From Nocardioidaceae bacterium (lineage in GTDB: Bacteria; Actinomycetota; Actinomycetes; Propionibacteriales; Nocardioidaceae): 37,272 nucleotides of DNA. The position numbers and the translations under genes were made by a program. The stretch lies in NCBI GenBank assembly GCA_013696555.1, contig JACCYJ010000114.1, forward strand, positions 1 through 37,272, read 5' to 3'. Position 1 is the first letter of the stretch. The number at the start of each line of letters is the position of its first letter. Under the pieces are notes generated by a model. The model made no database searches. It worked only from the letters and a program-made list of their open reading frames with translations, and was not told the origin of the DNA. Below are positions 9,741 to 19,864 of this stretch, piece by piece.

Positions 9741-10406
9741 TCAGCGAAGGGTGTAGGTCGCCAGGGAGATGCCGACGTAGTGGGTCGTGAAGGCGGCGAT
9801 CGTCAACGAGTGGAAGAGCTCGTGGAAGCCGAACCAGCGCGGCATCGGATCTGGCCGCTTCAGCACATACACGATGGCGCCGAGGGAGTACAAGACGCCA
9901 CCCGCCACCATCAACGTGATGATGGCGGTGCCTGCGCTGGCGGCGAACTGCTTCATCCAAAACATCGCCGCCCAGCCGAGGGCGACGTAGAGGGGTACGT
10001 AGACCCAGCGCGGGGCGCCGACCCAGAAGACGCGGGACAGCACGCCCAGGACGGCGCCACCCCACACAATGGTCAGGAGTATCTTGGCGTCGCGATTGGC
10101 GAGCAGCAGGAGCGCAAACGGCGTGTAGGTACCTGCGATGAACAAGAAGATCGTCGAGTGGTCGAGCCGCTTGAGCACCTCCCTCGTGCGGTCACTCCAC
10201 GCCCGGGTGTGATAGAGCGCGCTGGTGCCGAACAGCAGGATCGACGCGACCATGAAGACCACCGCGCCGATCCGCGCGTCACCGTTGGGTGACAGCACAA
10301 CGAGCACGATCCCGCCGGCCAGCGACAACGGCAAGGTGCCGGCGTGGAGCCAACCGCGCAGCCGAGGCTTGATGTCCTCGACCGTCTCGCGAAGCCGGTC
10401 GACCAT
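9741..10406 (-). CDS. trhA: hemolysin III / PAQR family membrane protein
   Basis: Multi-TM protein with SALYHTRAWSDRTREVLKRLDHSTIFLFIAGTYTPF and C-terminal GFHELFHSLTIAAFTTHY signatures. Confidence 0.9.
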   Translation of the reverse strand: MVDRLRETVEDIKPRLRGWLHAGTLPLSLAGGIVLVVLSPNGDARIGAVVFMVASILLFGTSALYHTRAWSDRTREVLKRLDHSTIFLFIAGTYTPFALLLLANRDAKILLTIVWGGAVLGVLSRVFWVGAPRWVYVPLYVALGWAAMFWMKQFAASAGTAIITLMVAGGVLYSLGAIVYVLKRPDPMPRWFGFHELFHSLTIAAFTTHYVGISLATYTLR

Positions 10407-10459
10407 CTCGGCATCGTAGGTGCGCCAGGCATGCTTCGGCGATGGGTAGCCTGAACCCG

Positions 10460-11275
10460 ATGGACAACGCGAAGCCCGGTACCGCCGAGCGATTTCGCCC
10501 CCCGCGTGCCCGCCGGGCGCTGCGCGACCTCGCCGTCGCTGCGTACACCCGGCGGCTGCAACGCCGACTGGACCCCGCTCAGGCGCCTCGCCATGTCGGT
10601 GTGCTGATCGATGGCAACCGGCGGTGGGCCCGGGCGTTCGGTGGCGAATCGGCGGAGGGTCATCGCGCGGGCGCGGATCGGCTGCTGCAGTTCCTCGGCT
10701 GGTGTGACGACGCCGGCGTCGAGCTGGTCACCGTCTATCTGCTGTCCACTGACAACCTGAACCGCCCGGCAGCCGAGCTCGAGCCCCTGATCGCGATCAT
10801 CGAAGATCTTGCGGCTCGTATCAGTGAGACGGGGCGCTGGCGGGTGCACACCATCGGTGCGCCGGACCTGCTACCGGCGCCGACCGCCCACCGGCTAAAG
10901 GAGATCGAGGAGGCGACCAGAGGCATCGAGGGCACCGCCGTCAATCTCGCGGTGGGATACGGCGGGCGCCGTGAGCTTGCCGACGCCGTGCGCTCGCTGC
11001 TCAACGATCACGCCTCCCGGGGGACGTCGATCGAGGAGCTGGCCGAGGTGCTCGACGTAGAGCACATCGCCGAGCACCTCTACACCAAGGGCCAGCCCGA
11101 CCCGGACCTCGTCATCCGTACCTCCGGCGAGCAGCGGATGTCGGGCTTCTTGCTCTGGCAGAGCGCGCACAGCGAGTTCTACTTCTGCGAGGCCTTGTGG
11201 CCCGACTTCCGCCACGTCGACTTCCTGCGCGCGATGCGGTCGTACGCCGCCCGCGAGCGCCGCTTCGGCTCGTGA
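10460..11275 (+). CDS. cis-prenyltransferase (isoprenyl/Z-farnesyl diphosphate synthase family)
   Basis: [56 protein letters not shown] motifs. Alternative ATG at 10442. Confidence 0.92.
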   Translation: MDNAKPGTAERFRPPRARRALRDLAVAAYTRRLQRRLDPAQAPRHVGVLIDGNRRWARAFGGESAEGHRAGADRLLQFLGWCDDAGVELVTVYLLSTDNLNRPAAELEPLIAIIEDLAARISETGRWRVHTIGAPDLLPAPTAHRLKEIEEATRGIEGTAVNLAVGYGGRRELADAVRSLLNDHASRGTSIEELAEVLDVEHIAEHLYTKGQPDPDLVIRTSGEQRMSGFLLWQSAHSEFYFCEALWPDFRHVDFLRAMRSYAARERRFGS

Positions 11276-11381
11276 GCCCACTGGCCGACGGGGTTCGCTC
11301 CCCCCGCGCGCGGGCGTGTCGCACGAGCCCACTCCGATACGAGTCGTAGCGTCGAGATTGTTGGCTCGCGAAGGGATATCT

Positions 11382-12704
11382 GTGACTGCCTCACCTCGCG
11401 CCACCCGTCGTGGAAAGCCCCGGACGTACGTGCTCGACACCAGCGTCTTGTTAGCTGATCCCGGAGCGCTGCACCGCTTCGACGAACACGAGGTCGTGCT
11501 CCCGGTCGTGGTGATCACCGAGCTGGAGGCGAAACGCCACCACCCTGAGCTCGGCTACTTCGCCCGGGCGGCGTTGCGCCACCTTGACGAAATGCGGGTC
11601 CGCTTCGGTCGTCTCGACGAGCCGGTTCCCGTCGGCGAACGCGGTGGCAATCTGCGGGTCGAGCTGAATCACGCCAACCCCGAGTCGCTTCCGGCGGGTT
11701 TCCGTCTCGGCGACAACGACACCCGCATTCTCGCGGTCGCGATCAACCTGGCTGCCGAGGGTTCGGACGTCACGCTGGTGTCGAAGGACCTCCCGATGCG
11801 GGTCAAGGCTTCCTCGGTGGGGCTAGTAGCCGAGGAGTACCGCGCCGAGTTGGCGGTCGAGTCCGGCTGGACAGGCATGACAGAGGTTGGCATTTGCAGC
11901 GCCGATGTCGACGCGCTCTACGAGGACGGCGTCGCAGATCTCGACTCCGCGCGCGACCTACCCTGCCACACCGGGCTGGTGCTGATGTCGGACCGGGGCA
12001 GTGCCTTGGGCCGGGTCGGGCCGGACAAGCAGGTACGTCTGGTGCGCGGCGACCGGGAGGTCTTCGGCTTGCGGGGCCGATCGGCCGAGCAGCGGGTCGC
12101 ACTCGACCTCCTCCTGGATCCCGAAGTCGGAATCGTCTCCCTCGGCGGACGCGCCGGGACGGGCAAGTCGGCACTGGCGATGTGCGCCGGCCTCGAGACC
12201 GTCATGGAGCGCCGCCAGCACAAGAAGGTCGTGGTCTTCCGGCCGCTGTACGCGGTCGGCGGTCAGGATCTCGGGTATCTACCCGGCAGCGAGTCGGAGA
12301 AAATGCAGCCCTGGGCGCAGGCGGTTTTCGACACACTTGGAGCGGTGTCGTCCGGCGACGTGATCGACGAGGTGCTCGACCGGGGCATGCTCGAGGTACT
12401 TCCCTTGACACATGTCCGTGGACGTTCCCTTCACGACGCGTTCGTGATCGTGGACGAGGCGCAGTCGCTCGAGCGCAACGTTCTGCTGACCGTGCTGTCC
12501 CGCGTAGGCGCCAACTCCAAGGTCGTCCTCACCCACGACGTCGCCCAACGCGACAACCTGCGCGTCGGTCGCTACGACGGCGTGGTGGCAGTCGTTGAGA
12601 AGCTCAAAGGGCATCCATTGTTCGCCCACATCACGCTGACTCGCTCCGAGCGTTCCCCCATCGCGGCACTCGTCACCGAGATGCTCGAGGACGTATCGCT
12701 CTGA
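11382..12704 (+). CDS. PhoH family protein with N-terminal PIN domain
   Basis: [19 protein letters not shown] (PIN) followed by [20 protein letters not shown] Walker A and [13 protein letters not shown] (PhoH). GTG start with AAGGGA upstream. Confidence 0.92.
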   Translation: MTASPRATRRGKPRTYVLDTSVLLADPGALHRFDEHEVVLPVVVITELEAKRHHPELGYFARAALRHLDEMRVRFGRLDEPVPVGERGGNLRVELNHANPESLPAGFRLGDNDTRILAVAINLAAEGSDVTLVSKDLPMRVKASSVGLVAEEYRAELAVESGWTGMTEVGICSADVDALYEDGVADLDSARDLPCHTGLVLMSDRGSALGRVGPDKQVRLVRGDREVFGLRGRSAEQRVALDLLLDPEVGIVSLGGRAGTGKSALAMCAGLETVMERRQHKKVVVFRPLYAVGGQDLGYLPGSESEKMQPWAQAVFDTLGAVSSGDVIDEVLDRGMLEVLPLTHVRGRSLHDAFVIVDEAQSLERNVLLTVLSRVGANSKVVLTHDVAQRDNLRVGRYDGVVAVVEKLKGHPLFAHITLTRSERSPIAALVTEMLEDVSL

Positions 12705-12837
12705 CTCGAGATCTGGCCGTCGGGCTATTGCCCGCCCTCAGCACGCATACATCGCCACCATCGAGGGCATAGGACATCAGACCACCCTCCACGACGGACC
12801 GTCCGGCACGTACCTGCCGGTGAAGGGACATCCAGCC

Positions 12838-13938
12838 ATGGCCGACGTCACGTACAAGAAGGCAAGTCTGACCTATCCCGGCGCCGAGGCGCCTACGATC
12901 GACAAGATCGATCTGCACATCGATGACGGCGAATTCATGGTCCTCGTCGGCCCCTCCGGCAGCGGCAAGTCCACCGCCCTGCGGATGCTCGCGGGCCTCG
13001 AAGACGTCAGCAGCGGCACGATCCATATCGGCGACCGCGACGTCACGAACATGGCACCCAAGGACCGCGACATCGCCATGGTCTTCCAGAACTACGCGCT
13101 CTACCCCCACATGACCGTCGGCGACAACATGGGCTTCGCCCTGAAGATGGCCGGCGTCGACAAGGACGAGCGAGCCCGCCGGGTGCACGAGGCGGCGAAA
13201 CTGCTCGGTCTCGAGGAGTACGTCGACCGCAAGCCCAAGGCGCTATCCGGCGGCCAGCGACAGCGGGTGGCGATGGGCAGGGCGATTGTCCGTGAGCCGC
13301 AGGTCTTCTTGATGGACGAGCCGCTGTCCAATCTCGACGCCAAATTGCGTGTTTCCACGCGCGCGCAGATCGCCTCCCTCCAGCGACGCCTCGGCGTCAC
13401 CACCGTGTACGTCACCCACGACCAGGTCGAGGCGATGACGATGGGTGACCGGGTGGCCGTGCTCGAGGACGGTTACCTGCAGCAAGTCGACACGCCGCTG
13501 AACCTCTACGACAAGCCCGTCAACTCCTTCGTCGCCGGCTTCATCGGCTCGCCGGCGATGAACCTGTTCACGGTGCCGGTGACACCCGAGGGCGCGAAGC
13601 TCGGCACGCTCACGGTGCGGCTACCCCAGGGTGCGCACGAGAAGATCAAGGGCGACCGTGAGATTACCCTTGGCGTCCGGCCCGAGTCGTTCCGGCCGGT
13701 CGCGGCGGGAGAAGCCGGTCTGGAGACGACCGTCGAGGTCGTCGAAGAGCTCGGTGCCGACGCCTACGTCTACGCATCGGTCGAGGGGGACGATGGGGAG
13801 CAACAGACGGTCATTGCCCGCCACGAGGCGCGGACGGTGCCGGCGCGGGGCGGCAAGCTCAACCTGTCTGTGGACTCTGAGAAGGTCCACATGTTTTCCA
13901 AGAGCACTGGGGAGAGCCTCTTCACGCCGGCGGCATGA
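12838..13938 (+). CDS. ABC transporter ATP-binding protein, UgpC/MsiK-like sugar ATPase
   Basis: GPSGSGKST, ALSGGQRQRVAMGRAI, FLMDEPLSNLDAKLR, C-terminal regulatory (TOBE-like) domain; no permease or binding-protein genes adjacent. Confidence 0.9.
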   Translation: MADVTYKKASLTYPGAEAPTIDKIDLHIDDGEFMVLVGPSGSGKSTALRMLAGLEDVSSGTIHIGDRDVTNMAPKDRDIAMVFQNYALYPHMTVGDNMGFALKMAGVDKDERARRVHEAAKLLGLEEYVDRKPKALSGGQRQRVAMGRAIVREPQVFLMDEPLSNLDAKLRVSTRAQIASLQRRLGVTTVYVTHDQVEAMTMGDRVAVLEDGYLQQVDTPLNLYDKPVNSFVAGFIGSPAMNLFTVPVTPEGAKLGTLTVRLPQGAHEKIKGDREITLGVRPESFRPVAAGEAGLETTVEVVEELGADAYVYASVEGDDGEQQTVIARHEARTVPARGGKLNLSVDSEKVHMFSKSTGESLFTPAA

Positions 13939-14522
13939 GGCCCCGCCACTGTGCGGCTCTGGCTGCCACGGCCGTTGCGGGCGTGCTCGCGGGTTGCGGC
14001 GCGGGCGCCGGGCCGGTCTCGTTGCGCTCCAGCGACGGCGCTTCCGAGCCGCACCGCAGCCGCCACGTCGCCTCCGCTCCGATGCGCTACGACCGGGGTA
14101 TGGGCCAGCTCCCTCAGTCCACAGGTGGGCCGAGAAGACCAGCCCGGGATCCGAGCCGTAACCGTGATCGACCCGCGCTGCGGCACGCCGAGCAGCGTCA
14201 ACCCGGGAGGAGTCGTCCGGCTCGCGATCCGCGTGCCATCGCACGGCGGATGGTGGTGGAGTACGGGTGGTCCGAGTACGAGTTCTCCTGCCTCAACTCA
14301 CTGTGGATTGGCGAGAGCAACTGGGACCCGTACGCCGAGAACCCCACGTCCGGCGCCTACGGGATCCCGCAGTCGCTGCCGGCGGAGAAGATGGCCAGCG
14401 CGGGATCGGACTGGCGCACCAACCCGGCGACGCAGATTGCCTGGGGCCTGGAATACATCCGTGTTTCCTACGGCACACCGTGCTCGGCGAACAGCTTCAA
14501 GCTCGCCAACGGCTGGTACTGA
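13935..14522 (+). CDS. lytic-transglycosylase-like lipoprotein
   Basis: Lipobox (AGVLAGCG) and C-terminal FSCLNSLWIGESNWDPYAENPTSGAYGIPQSLPAEKMASAG; ATGA overlap with the upstream stop. Confidence 0.8.
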   Translation: MRPRHCAALAATAVAGVLAGCGAGAGPVSLRSSDGASEPHRSRHVASAPMRYDRGMGQLPQSTGGPRRPARDPSRNRDRPALRHAEQRQPGRSRPARDPRAIARRMVVEYGWSEYEFSCLNSLWIGESNWDPYAENPTSGAYGIPQSLPAEKMASAGSDWRTNPATQIAWGLEYIRVSYGTPCSANSFKLANGWY

Positions 14523-14694
14523 GCCGGCGGCGCCACCGAACCGGCTGTCGAATGTCGAGTGGCGCCTTCCGGTGGCGGTTGTCGGCGGGTCGGCAGCCGG
14601 TGTCCGCCAATCGAAGACGTTGGTGCTGCACCGCAGGACGGGGACCGACGCGCGGTGTGCCTGACTGTGTAGGGGCGAACGGATGTAATGGGTC

Positions 14695-14841
14695 ATGGCT
14701 GAGTTGCCGACCGGCACGGTGACGCTGCTGTTCTCCGACATTCAGGGGTCAACGGTGGCAACGCTCGCGGACGCCTTCGTCGCGCTGGGTGACTTCGACC
14801 CGAGCGCAGTACCGGCAGCCGCCAACCCGGGGGATCCATGA
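14695..14841 (+). pseudogene. truncated class III adenylate/guanylate cyclase N-terminal remnant
   Basis: 48-codon ORF MAELPTGTVTLLFSDIQGSTVATL...NPGDP*: starts with the class III cyclase catalytic-domain N-terminus (GTVTLLFSDIEGST consensus) and stops after ~20 matching residues. Confidence 0.65.
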
Positions 14842-16289
14842 CAGCAACGAGCCACTCGACGCGCGTCCATCCCCCAGCCAGCGGTGCCACGGCAGCACCC
14901 GCCCGCTCACGTTCAATTGTGATCGCCCCATACCTGCTGGCCATCGTCTTCGCGGCCGTGTACGCGACGCTCTCCCTGGCCAGGTTGCACCGGTTGGCGA
15001 CCCGTTCCTGGGACTTGGCGATCTTCGAGCAGGCGATCCGCGGCTATGCCGACCTCGGGATGCCGATCGTCGACGTCAAGGGTCCTGGCTTCAACCTGCT
15101 CGGCGACCACTTCAGCCCGCTGCTGGTCGTGTTCGCGCCGTTCTACCGGCTCTTCCCTGGACCGGAGACGCTGCTGATTGGGCAAGCGCTGCTGGTCGGG
15201 TTCTCGGTCGCCGTGGTGACCCGCTTGGCGATCCGGCACCTAGGCAACGCTGCCGGCATTGCGGTGGGCGTCGCGTACGGGCTCTCTTGGGGCATCCAGT
15301 CCGCGATCAACTTCGACTTCCACGAGGTGTGCCTGGCGGTACCGCTGCTGGCGCTGGCTGGTGAGGCGTACCTGGCCGGACGCTGGCACCGTGTCGCGGT
15401 CTGGGCAGGTCTGCTGTTGCTGGTGAAGGAGGACATGGGTCTCACGGTCGCGGCTCTCGGCGTCGCCATCGTGCTCACCGGCGCGCGCCGATGGGGGATC
15501 GGGCTGCTGGCCGCCGGAGCGGGGGGATTCGCGCTGACCGTCTTCGTCGTCGTCCCGGCGGTCAATCCCGACGGCTCGTACGCTTACTGGTCGCGGCTCG
15601 GGTCGGGCGGTGGTGGGGGACCGTTGCTCGAGCGGCTCACGTCGATGCCCGAACAGCTGCTGACACCAGGCACGAAGGTTGAGACGCTGTTGCTGACGCT
15701 GGCGATCACCGCCCTGATCGCGGTGTGGTCGCCGTTCCTGCTGCTCGCCGTGCCCACCTTGGCGTGGCGGTTCCTCGGCGACAACGAGTATTACTGGGGC
15801 ACCGACTGGCACTACTCGCTGACGTTGATGCCGATCCTTTTCGTCGCGCTGGTCGACGGAGTTGTCCGTGCCAGAGCGAGCAGGTGGTCGTGGCTGCGGG
15901 CGTACGCCAGGTTCGTACCGGCGATCGCGCTTGTGGTTGCCTTGGCGCTGTGCCTGCAGTTCCCGTTCCGCGACCTGATCCGGCCCGAGACCTACGACGA
16001 GAGCCCGCGTGCTGACGTGGCCGACGCCGTGTTGGCGTTGGTGTCGCCCGGCGCCACAGTGGAGACCGACATCGGCCTGATGGCCCAGCTGGCGACGGAC
16101 CGTCAGGTCTATTGGATCGGCAACGCCAACGCCGGCGTGGCTCCGGAGTACGTGTTGATCGACACGGCAGTCGGGTGGTCGCCGGTCCCGCGGAATGCCG
16201 CCAGGTTTGCTGAGCAGCGCCACCCGGACGTCAGCTATCGCACGATCTACGACTTTGGCGGCTACCTGCTGGCCCGGCTGATCGACTAG
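14838..16289 (+). CDS. DUF2079 domain-containing membrane protein
   Basis: 483 aa, multi-[47 protein letters not shown] typical of DUF2079. Confidence 0.88.
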   Translation: MTATSHSTRVHPPASGATAAPARSRSIVIAPYLLAIVFAAVYATLSLARLHRLATRSWDLAIFEQAIRGYADLGMPIVDVKGPGFNLLGDHFSPLLVVFAPFYRLFPGPETLLIGQALLVGFSVAVVTRLAIRHLGNAAGIAVGVAYGLSWGIQSAINFDFHEVCLAVPLLALAGEAYLAGRWHRVAVWAGLLLLVKEDMGLTVAALGVAIVLTGARRWGIGLLAAGAGGFALTVFVVVPAVNPDGSYAYWSRLGSGGGGGPLLERLTSMPEQLLTPGTKVETLLLTLAITALIAVWSPFLLLAVPTLAWRFLGDNEYYWGTDWHYSLTLMPILFVALVDGVVRARASRWSWLRAYARFVPAIALVVALALCLQFPFRDLIRPETYDESPRADVADAVLALVSPGATVETDIGLMAQLATDRQVYWIGNANAGVAPEYVLIDTAVGWSPVPRNAARFAEQRHPDVSYRTIYDFGGYLLARLID

Positions 16290-17692
16290 GGCCGCGTCAT
16301 GCGCATGACGTCGAGTGCCTCGTCCAGCTGCTCCTCGGTCAGCTCACCGCGGTCCACGTAACCGAGGTCGAGCACCACTTCGCGGATCGTCTTTCCTTCG
16401 GAGACCGCCTGCTTGGCGATCTGAGCCGCGTTCTCGTACCCGATGAGCCGATTGAGCGGTGTCACGATCGCGGGCGACGACTCCGCGTACGCCCGCGCCC
16501 GCTTGACGTTCGCGGTGATGCCGTCGATGCAGCGATCTGCCAACAACAGCGAGGCGTTGCTCAGCAGCCGCAGCGACTCGAGCAGGCAACGCGCCATCAC
16601 CGGCATCATCACGTTCAGCTCGAAGTTGCCGGATGCGCCGGCGAAGGTGATCGCGGTGTCGTTTCCGATGACCTGGGCGCATACCATCAGCGTCGCTTCC
16701 GGGAGCACCGGGTTGACCTTGCCCGGCATGATGCTGGACCCGGGCTGCAGGTCGGGTAGCACGATCTCGCCGAGCCCGGCCGTCGGGCCCGACCCCATCC
16801 AGCGCAGGTCGTTGCAGAGCTTGGTCAGGCTGACCGCCACCGTACGCAGCTGGCCGGACAGCTCGACCAACCCGTCTCGAGCGCCCTGCGCCTCGAAGTG
16901 GTTCGGAGCCTCGGTCAGCGGCAAACCGGTGCTTTGCGCCAGCAGCGCGATCACGCGCTGCGGGAAGCCGGTCGGGGTGTTGATGCCGGTACCGACGGCG
17001 GTCCCTCCGAGCGGGACCTGCGCGACTCGCGGCACTGTCGACTGGACCCGCTCGATGCCGGCCCGCACCTGTGCGGCGTACCCGCCGAACTCCTGACCGA
17101 GTGTCACCGGGGTCGCGTCCATCAGGTGCGTGCGGCCCGACTTGACCACGTGGGTGAACTCGATCGCCTTCCGCTCCAGGGATTCCGCAAGATGCTCAAG
17201 TGCGGGAACGAGATCCTGCGTCACCGCGGCGGTGGCGGCCACGTGGATCGACGTTGGGAAGACGTCGTTGCTCGACTGGCTGGCATTGACGTGGTCGTTG
17301 GGATGCACGTCGTGACCGAGTGCCCGGGACGCGAGCGACGCGATCACCTCGTTGGCGTTCATGTTCGACGACGTCCCCGAGCCGGTCTGGAAGACGTCGA
17401 GCGGGAACTCACCGTCGTGCCGGCCGGCGGCCACCTCCCGAGCCGCGGACACGATCGCGTCGGCGATATGGCGGCCGATGACTCCTAGCTCGCCGTTCGC
17501 CGCTGCCGCTGCCGCCTTGATCTGTGCGAGAGCAGCGATGTGCCGCGGCTCCAAGGTGGTCCCCGAAATGGGGAAGTTCTCGACCGCACGCTGGGTCTGT
17601 GCCCGCCACAGGGCCGCCGCGGGTACGCGTACCTCGCCCATGGTGTCGCGCTCGATGCGGAAGTCGTCGGTGCGCTGCTCGTCGTCGGACAT
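16286..17692 (-). CDS. fumC: class II fumarate hydratase
   Basis: [44 protein letters not shown] signatures; 468 aa. Confidence 0.95.
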   Translation of the reverse strand: MSDDEQRTDDFRIERDTMGEVRVPAAALWRAQTQRAVENFPISGTTLEPRHIAALAQIKAAAAAANGELGVIGRHIADAIVSAAREVAAGRHDGEFPLDVFQTGSGTSSNMNANEVIASLASRALGHDVHPNDHVNASQSSNDVFPTSIHVAATAAVTQDLVPALEHLAESLERKAIEFTHVVKSGRTHLMDATPVTLGQEFGGYAAQVRAGIERVQSTVPRVAQVPLGGTAVGTGINTPTGFPQRVIALLAQSTGLPLTEAPNHFEAQGARDGLVELSGQLRTVAVSLTKLCNDLRWMGSGPTAGLGEIVLPDLQPGSSIMPGKVNPVLPEATLMVCAQVIGNDTAITFAGASGNFELNVMMPVMARCLLESLRLLSNASLLLADRCIDGITANVKRARAYAESSPAIVTPLNRLIGYENAAQIAKQAVSEGKTIREVVLDLGYVDRGELTEEQLDEALDVMRMTRP

Positions 17693-17701
17693 GCACCGAC
17701 A

Positions 17702-18385
17702 CTAATGCCGCCTCGGCGCTGCGACGTAGAGATGGTGGTGCGTCTCACGCCCCTGCAAGCTCACGGCGATCGGCAGGTGCCGAGCCGACGAACCCAGCGC
17801 TGACAACCGTTCCAGGAGGTCGGCGGAGTGGCTGGCCGACCACACCACCACCGCGCCGTCGTCGGTGCAACAGGCAAGACACCGCGCGAGCGAATCCTTG
17901 CCGTACAACGCAGCGTTGTCGTCAAACACCAGGTGGTCCGGCCCGTTGTCGACGTCGAGCAGGATCGCGTCCAGGGTGGCTGGCTCGGCGTGCGCAAGGC
18001 ATTCCCGCACGTCGGTCACGCGTACGTCCACGCGCCGGTCGTCGAGGACGCCGGCCGTCGCCGGTACCAGGCCTTCGGCAACCCACTGAACGACCGCCGG
18101 CTCCATCTCAGCCACCGTCACGTGCTCGACCCGGTTGTCGCCGAGCAGTGCCCGCAAGGTGAAGCCGAGGCCCAGGCCACCGACGAGCACCCGGTGGGGG
18201 CGGGCCACCGCGGCGAGCGCCTCGCGGGCGAGCCGCTCCTCGGTGTCGGTATGGACGGTGTCCATCACGAACACGCCATTGACCCGGAGCTCCAGCGGGG
18301 CCGACGCGCCATCACGCGGGGGATCGCGTCGCCGTAAGACGATCTCACCGCGAGCCGATCGGGCCCGAGCGACGACCTCAGCCAT
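17702..18385 (-). CDS. spermidine synthase-like (SpeE-fold) protein
   Basis: VLVGGLGLGFTLRALL, VTVAEMEPAVVQWV, LDAILLDVDNGPDHLV Rossmann-type motifs. Confidence 0.75.
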   Translation of the reverse strand: MAEVVARARSARGEIVLRRRDPPRDGASAPLELRVNGVFVMDTVHTDTEERLAREALAAVARPHRVLVGGLGLGFTLRALLGDNRVEHVTVAEMEPAVVQWVAEGLVPATAGVLDDRRVDVRVTDVRECLAHAEPATLDAILLDVDNGPDHLVFDDNAALYGKDSLARCLACCTDDGAVVVWSASHSADLLERLSALGSSARHLPIAVSLQGRETHHHLYVAAPRRH

Positions 18386-18433
18386 CGGAACCCCCTCGCA
18401 TCGGACCAGTGTCGGTGGTCCAAGGTGGTCACC

Positions 18434-19864
18434 ATGCAGCAGGTGACGTCGCTGGACGCGCAGGTCCTGAACGCGGAGACCCCGACCGCACCCGGCAATG
18501 TGGGGGCACTGCTGATCCTGGACCCCGCCACCACGTCCTCCGGGGCAGTGACCCTCGAGCTGTTCCGCGACCTATGCCAGGCACGGCTGCACCAGGTCCC
18601 TCGGCTGCGGCAGCGTCTGATCGACGTGCCGCTCCACCTCGGCCAGCCGTACTGGGTCGACGACCCACATTTCGATCTCGAGTATCACGTCCGCGAGATC
18701 GGTCTGCCAGCTGCCGGCGGGGAGCACCAGCTTGCAGAGCTGGTCGCCGGCATCCACTCCCGTCCGTTGGACCGGGTCCGGCCGCTGTGGGAGGCCTACC
18801 TGGTCCAGGGGCTGGCGCGCGGACGGGCCGCCATCTATGCCAAGGTCCACCATGTCCTCATCGACCCGGAGTCTGGTGTCGAGCTGCTCGCAGCCATCCT
18901 CGACGACGCGGCGGAGCCGCCCGAGCCGGAGGTTCCCGAGTCGGAGTGGCGACCAGCGTCCGTGCCGAGCCAACCTGGCCTGCTTGCTCGTGGCCTGACG
19001 TCCACCGTCGGTCGGCTGGTCACGTCGCCACCCCGCACCGTCCCGCACCTCAGCAACCTGCCGGGAGCCAGCCGCATCCCGGGGTCTCGGGTGGTCAGCG
19101 ACATCGCCGATACAGTCGTGTCACTCGCCGTCCGTCGGCTCCGGCCGAGGCGCGCCGCCCTCGAGCAGAGCCAGCTGGCACCGCGTACCCCGCTCAATGG
19201 CGCCCTCACACCGCACCGCAGCTTCGGGTACGGCTCGGTGCCGTTGGCTGACATCGAGCCGGTCGCCACCGCGTACGGGCAGACGGTCTACGACGTCGGC
19301 GTCGCTATGGCGGCGTCCGCGCTGCGTCGGTGGTTGCTGGACCACGATGCCCTCCCGCAACGGCCGTTGGTGGCGGCGGTGCTGACACCGGCCCGTGGGG
19401 ACGAGGCCCCCACAGCCACCGGCATCCGAACGCTGTTCGTCCAGCTGCCGACACATCTGACCGATCCGGAGCAGCGACTCGCCGAGGTCGCGAAGTCATT
19501 GGCTGACCACGTCGAGTCGTCGCCAGCGACCACGCCTCCTGTCTCGGACGCCACGATCTTTGCTGCGTTGTGGGCTCTGACCTGCCGCGGGCAGTTTCAG
19601 CAAGCGACGGTCGCCGGACCGGCGTTCAACCTGTTCGTGTCGCTGGTGCCCGGACCACGGTCGCCCGTCTACATCGCCGGGGCCCGAGTGGCGAGCGTGC
19701 ATCCGGTCTCCGCGGTCACCGACCGGACCGGCGGTCTCAATCTCGGGCTCTTCGGCTACGACGGCTCACTGGAACTCGGTGTGGTCGCCTGTCGCGAGCT
19801 GGTGCCCGACGTGGCGAACCTGATCGGCTATTTCGCCGACGCCCTCGGTGAGCTGGCCGGCTGA
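18434..19864 (+). CDS. wax ester synthase / diacylglycerol acyltransferase (WS/DGAT) family O-acyltransferase
   Basis: SLDAQVLNAETPTAPGNVGALLILDP, PLWEAYLVQGL, VHHVLIDPESGVELL (variant of HHxxxDG), NLFVSLVPGPRSPVYIAGARV. Confidence 0.85.
   Translation: MQQVTSLDAQVLNAETPTAPGNVGALLILDPATTSSGAVTLELFRDLCQARLHQVPRLRQRLIDVPLHLGQPYWVDDPHFDLEYHVREIGLPAAGGEHQLAELVAGIHSRPLDRVRPLWEAYLVQGLARGRAAIYAKVHHVLIDPESGVELLAAILDDAAEPPEPEVPESEWRPASVPSQPGLLARGLTSTVGRLVTSPPRTVPHLSNLPGASRIPGSRVVSDIADTVVSLAVRRLRPRRAALEQSQLAPRTPLNGALTPHRSFGYGSVPLADIEPVATAYGQTVYDVGVAMAASALRRWLLDHDALPQRPLVAAVLTPARGDEAPTATGIRTLFVQLPTHLTDPEQRLAEVAKSLADHVESSPATTPPVSDATIFAALWALTCRGQFQQATVAGPAFNLFVSLVPGPRSPVYIAGARVASVHPVSAVTDRTGGLNLGLFGYDGSLELGVVACRELVPDVANLIGYFADALGELAG

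Noticed and set aside
12721-12734. CGGGC-TATT-GCCCG hairpin after phoH as a terminator
   Set aside because: Only a 5-bp stem and no U-tract; too weak to call in GC-rich DNA.
13951-14664. Alternative-frame 237-aa ORF suggesting a frameshift in the lytic-transglycosylase-like gene
   Set aside because: The 13935-14522 frame carries both the lipobox and the conserved C-terminal domain without interruption; the other frame has no recognisable domain.
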